DNA of 64,000 nt from MVRE01 sp015660965 (GTDB lineage: Archaea > Halobacteriota > Methanomicrobia > Methanomicrobiales > Methanospirillaceae): contig JBEKCC010000001.1 of NCBI GenBank assembly GCA_050015095.1, positions 558,001-622,000 on the forward strand. The letters are read 5' to 3'. The notes beneath the pieces were generated by a model that was not told the DNA's origin, ran no database searches, and was given only the letters and a program-made list of their open reading frames with translations. Positions 61,668 through 64,000 of this stretch are shown piece after piece (positions within the stretch are counted from its first letter, which is position 1; each line of letters begins with the position of its first letter). The translations under genes were made by a program, and so were the position numbers.

Positions 61668-62141
61668 ATGACATCACGCATGCACGCCCCACACACTACA
61701 TGTCCGGGGTGCCACGAACAAGTTTTTCTAGATGAGCTTGTTAGTGGTAAATGTCCATTATGCGGTTGCTCGTTAGAAGAGTTTGAAGATTCGTTTGGTG
61801 AGTTTGAAGGAATTATAGAACGATCTGACCTTTCATGGCTTATCTTCAATTACTTTGTTTTCAAACAATTCGTTGAACTTGGAGTCCCGCCTCAGCAAAT
61901 AATGGAGTTTGTCACTGCATATGAGGATAATGCAGATAAACCAATTGACGAATGGACGAAGACCGATTTTGTACTTGAGATTTCATTTGGCTGGTGGGAT
62001 CGGGTTCGAATAAAGGTATGCAGTAAATGTGGAAAGTGGTTTATTAAAGGTGGGAAAAAATTGATTACCGGGGATATGCGTCACACAAATATTGTCGTAA
62101 ATTATCTGTGCACGACATGTTCTACAATAAAAACAGATTAA
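61668..62141 (+). CDS. Zinc ribbon protein, unknown
   Basis: The 157-residue protein has an N-terminal zinc ribbon (CPGCHEQVFLDELVSGKCPLCG) and a second at the C-terminus (VCSKCGKWFIKGG and LCTTCS), around a helical acidic middle. Two zinc sites and many acidic residues suggest a protein-binding adaptor. The family is not recognised. Confidence 0.6.
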   Translation: MTSRMHAPHTTCPGCHEQVFLDELVSGKCPLCGCSLEEFEDSFGEFEGIIERSDLSWLIFNYFVFKQFVELGVPPQQIMEFVTAYEDNADKPIDEWTKTDFVLEISFGWWDRVRIKVCSKCGKWFIKGGKKLITGDMRHTNIVVNYLCTTCSTIKTD

Positions 62142-62264
62142 TTTTTTTTTAAATCATAAAAAACGTTTAGTTTTTATCATTCAGAAAATGCCATAATCTT
62201 GGTTTTAAAAATTTTTTATTAAGAATTAAAACAATAAATCCATTCTTAAAAAAATTAAAAATTT

Positions 62265-63701
62265 TCAATAAGCTCTACCCACAAGAGTTACCTTTCCTTT
62301 CTTTCCGCAGATAATACATTCACCATTCGTCCTTGGAATGTACGCGGATTTTACATCGGTTCCAAGGATAGTTGCATTTGATCTTTCCTCTAATGCGTCC
62401 CCGCACATGCGTTCATCGCACCAATGAACGACCGCAACTTTTCCTTCATTAAGCGCTGCGTTAAGTCCTTCAATTGATTTCACAGTGCAGAGTCGATTTT
62501 TCAAATGTTCTTTCGCATTTTGGCGCATTACATTAGAAATTTCAGCAAGAATTCGATTGATACCCGCTTTGATATCTGAACGCTCAAGTGCTACTTTCTC
62601 ACCAGTACGTTTCACTGCCATTACTTTACCTGAGTCTATATCTCGTGGACCGAGTTCGAGACGAAGAGGTACACCACGAAGCTCCCACCAATAATATTTC
62701 GCACCCGGACGAATCTCACGAGTGTCTAGTTTTGTACGGAATCCCATCTTGAGTAATTCATTTTCGAGGTCTTTCGCAGATTTAATAACGTCTTCATGAC
62801 GATTACCAATCATTATCGGAACGATCACCATTTGAATCGGAGCAATAATAGGGGGAAGAATAAGTCCTTTATCATCACCATGAAGACTAATCAACGCTGC
62901 AATTGATCGCTCCGAAATCCCATAACAAGTCTGGTGGGCGAATTGTTGTTCACCATTTTTATCTTCATACTGTATTGCAAACGTCTTCGAAAAATGATCG
63001 CCGAGATGGTGAACCGTTCCTATTTGGAGCGATCGTCCATCAGGCATAATAGTATCGACTGCAATCGTATAATCAGCACCCGGGAACTTATCCCAATCAG
63101 GACGTCGAGATATTAGTACCGGAATACAGAGTCCATCGTAGAACTCTTGGTAACGATTGATTGCATCTTCTACTTGTTTATTCGCCTCTTCCCACGTTGC
63201 GTGCACCGTATGTGCTTCTTTAAAAGAAGTTATTTCACGAAGCCGAATGAGAGGCCGGGTATGTTTTGTCTCGTAACGAAATGTGTTTACGATCTGGTAG
63301 ATCTTTAGAGGAAGATCAGCATGTGAACGAATCCAGAGAGCATACATTGGATAGATTGCTGTCTCACTTGTCGGGCGTAGAGCGAGCTTGACATCGAGTG
63401 GGGTCGTACCACCATGTGTAACCCAATATACCTCATCCTCAAACCCTTTTATATGCTCAGCTTCTTTCATAAATTCCTGTTCTGGTATGAGTAATGGGAA
63501 CAGTGCTTCTTGATGGTCACGATCGAGTAGATTACGCAATTGTTGGTATACATTTTTTCGAATCGCAAAACCGTATGGATACCAGACATAGAGGCCTTTG
63601 ACGGGATAGCGGACATCCATGATCTCCGCACGCCATAAAATGTCATTATACCACTCGGAAAACTGGTGTTTGGGTGGTAGTGCGCCCGTGTCCTCGTCCA
63701 T
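62265..63701 (-). CDS. proS: Prolyl-tRNA synthetase (archaeal type)
   Basis: The 478-residue class II synthetase has motif 2 in FRYETKHTRPLIRLREITSF, motif 1 upstream (KIYQIVNTFRYE), motif 3 in LRLELGPRDIDSGK, and a C-terminal zinc-binding-like part with CIICGKKGKVTLVGRAY. It is the short archaeal/eukaryal-type ProRS that lacks the bacterial editing insertion. It lies 9 bp from the downstream end of the SpoIIM-like gene. Confidence 0.96.
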   Translation of the reverse strand: MDEDTGALPPKHQFSEWYNDILWRAEIMDVRYPVKGLYVWYPYGFAIRKNVYQQLRNLLDRDHQEALFPLLIPEQEFMKEAEHIKGFEDEVYWVTHGGTTPLDVKLALRPTSETAIYPMYALWIRSHADLPLKIYQIVNTFRYETKHTRPLIRLREITSFKEAHTVHATWEEANKQVEDAINRYQEFYDGLCIPVLISRRPDWDKFPGADYTIAVDTIMPDGRSLQIGTVHHLGDHFSKTFAIQYEDKNGEQQFAHQTCYGISERSIAALISLHGDDKGLILPPIIAPIQMVIVPIMIGNRHEDVIKSAKDLENELLKMGFRTKLDTREIRPGAKYYWWELRGVPLRLELGPRDIDSGKVMAVKRTGEKVALERSDIKAGINRILAEISNVMRQNAKEHLKNRLCTVKSIEGLNAALNEGKVAVVHWCDERMCGDALEERSNATILGTDVKSAYIPRTNGECIICGKKGKVTLVGRAY

Positions 63702-63710
63702 GAAAAATCC

Positions 63711-64000
63711 TTAAACTACCAATTGTATGATTTGAGGTGTAATAAAAGCCTCGACGATCGCAGCAACAGTTATCAGAGGAAGAACGAGAAGGACAAAAAG
63801 ATGTGCAAGACGTTGTGCTTCTGCTGATGCGTCGCCTGAACCATAATACTCATTTACCAGCGATTGGGAAAACATGATACCTAAGGCACCTGCGATTACA
63901 AAACCAGGAATCTCAAATACACCGTGGGGTAAAATTGCTGCAGCAACAAAGGTAAAACTGTGTTGTTTATGCACAAGTTCCATGATAGCTCCGATTACTA
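63711..64000 (-). CDS. SpoIIM-like membrane protein, 3' part (window edge)
   Basis: The visible 96 residues begin in frame at the edge (VIGAIMELVHKQHSFTFVAA) and contain AILPHGVFEIPGFVIAGALG, a SpoIIM/stage II sporulation M motif, with C-terminal helices (HLFVLLVLPLITVAAIVEAF). In Archaea these are membrane proteins of unknown function. The start lies outside the window. Confidence 0.7.
   Translation of the reverse strand, partial: VIGAIMELVHKQHSFTFVAAAILPHGVFEIPGFVIAGALGIMFSQSLVNEYYGSGDASAEAQRLAHLFVLLVLPLITVAAIVEAFITPQIIQLVV

Noticed and set aside
1..64000. CRISPR array or cas genes
   Set aside because: No regularly spaced direct repeats of 25-40 bp and no Cas-like proteins were seen by eye.

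Overview
The window looks like chromosome of a euryarchaeal methanogen, most probably of the order Methanomicrobiales. The basis is a split RNA polymerase operon (H, B'', B', A', A''), archaeal-type ProRS and LeuRS, aIF1, NusA/L30e, archaeal DUF families (DUF371, DUF473, DUF5611, DUF5612, HVO_0476), PGF-pre-PGF/PKD surface proteins, and exonuclease VII (XseA/XseB), which is rare in Archaea. No methanogenesis gene is present, so the genus stays open. Base composition is moderately AT-rich, most strongly so in the 19.6-25.5 kb island. All product names come from reading motifs by eye; no database search was run.

Layout. 1-11 kb holds housekeeping genes: purN (cut by the window edge), a CNNM/CorC transporter, a TIM-barrel isomerase, xseAB, small archaeal conserved genes, thioredoxin-like and FKBP proteins, Hsp20, a CBS-ParB/SerK-like protein, a sugar nucleotidyltransferase, cobQ and aIF1. 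A 41-bp perfect inverted repeat lies between aIF1 and the next gene. 11.1-19.5 kb is a type IV pilus-like secretion locus: two TadC/FlaJ membrane proteins and a large ATPase, joined to roadblock/LC7 proteins, DUF2226-type proteins and a MinD/ParA ATPase around a divergent promoter. 19.6-25.5 kb is an AT-rich defence/mobile island: an MmeI-like (type IIL) restriction-modification enzyme, an IS with a DUF2080 gene and a DDE transposase, a DUF4411 PIN-like protein and an XRE-ImmA regulator/protease. A 32-bp motif (27 of 32 matching, inverted) stands immediately upstream of the TATA-like box of both the MmeI-like gene and the XRE-ImmA gene, suggesting one co-regulated system. A prepilin peptidase and further DUF2226/V4R-type proteins follow at 26-29 kb, so the island appears to split a pilus-related region.

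29-41 kb carries a PIN-KH ATPase, leuS, a cluster of secreted proteins that includes an exact 549-bp tandem gene duplication, a PKD surface protein and small archaeal conserved genes. 41-49.7 kb is the RNA polymerase operon between tRNA-Arg and tRNA-Lys. 49.8-51.5 kb is an operon of one roadblock protein and two response regulators with helical tails and no kinase. 52-64 kb holds tRNA-Pro and tRNA-Gly, a DUF89 phosphatase, a site-2 protease, TsaC, DUF5612, a lectin-like secreted protein, a decayed reading frame with an in-frame TGA, a DnaJ-zinc-finger-like miniprotein, a dGTPase-like HD hydrolase, an Mrp/NBP35 Fe-S carrier, proS and a SpoIIM-like gene cut by the window edge.
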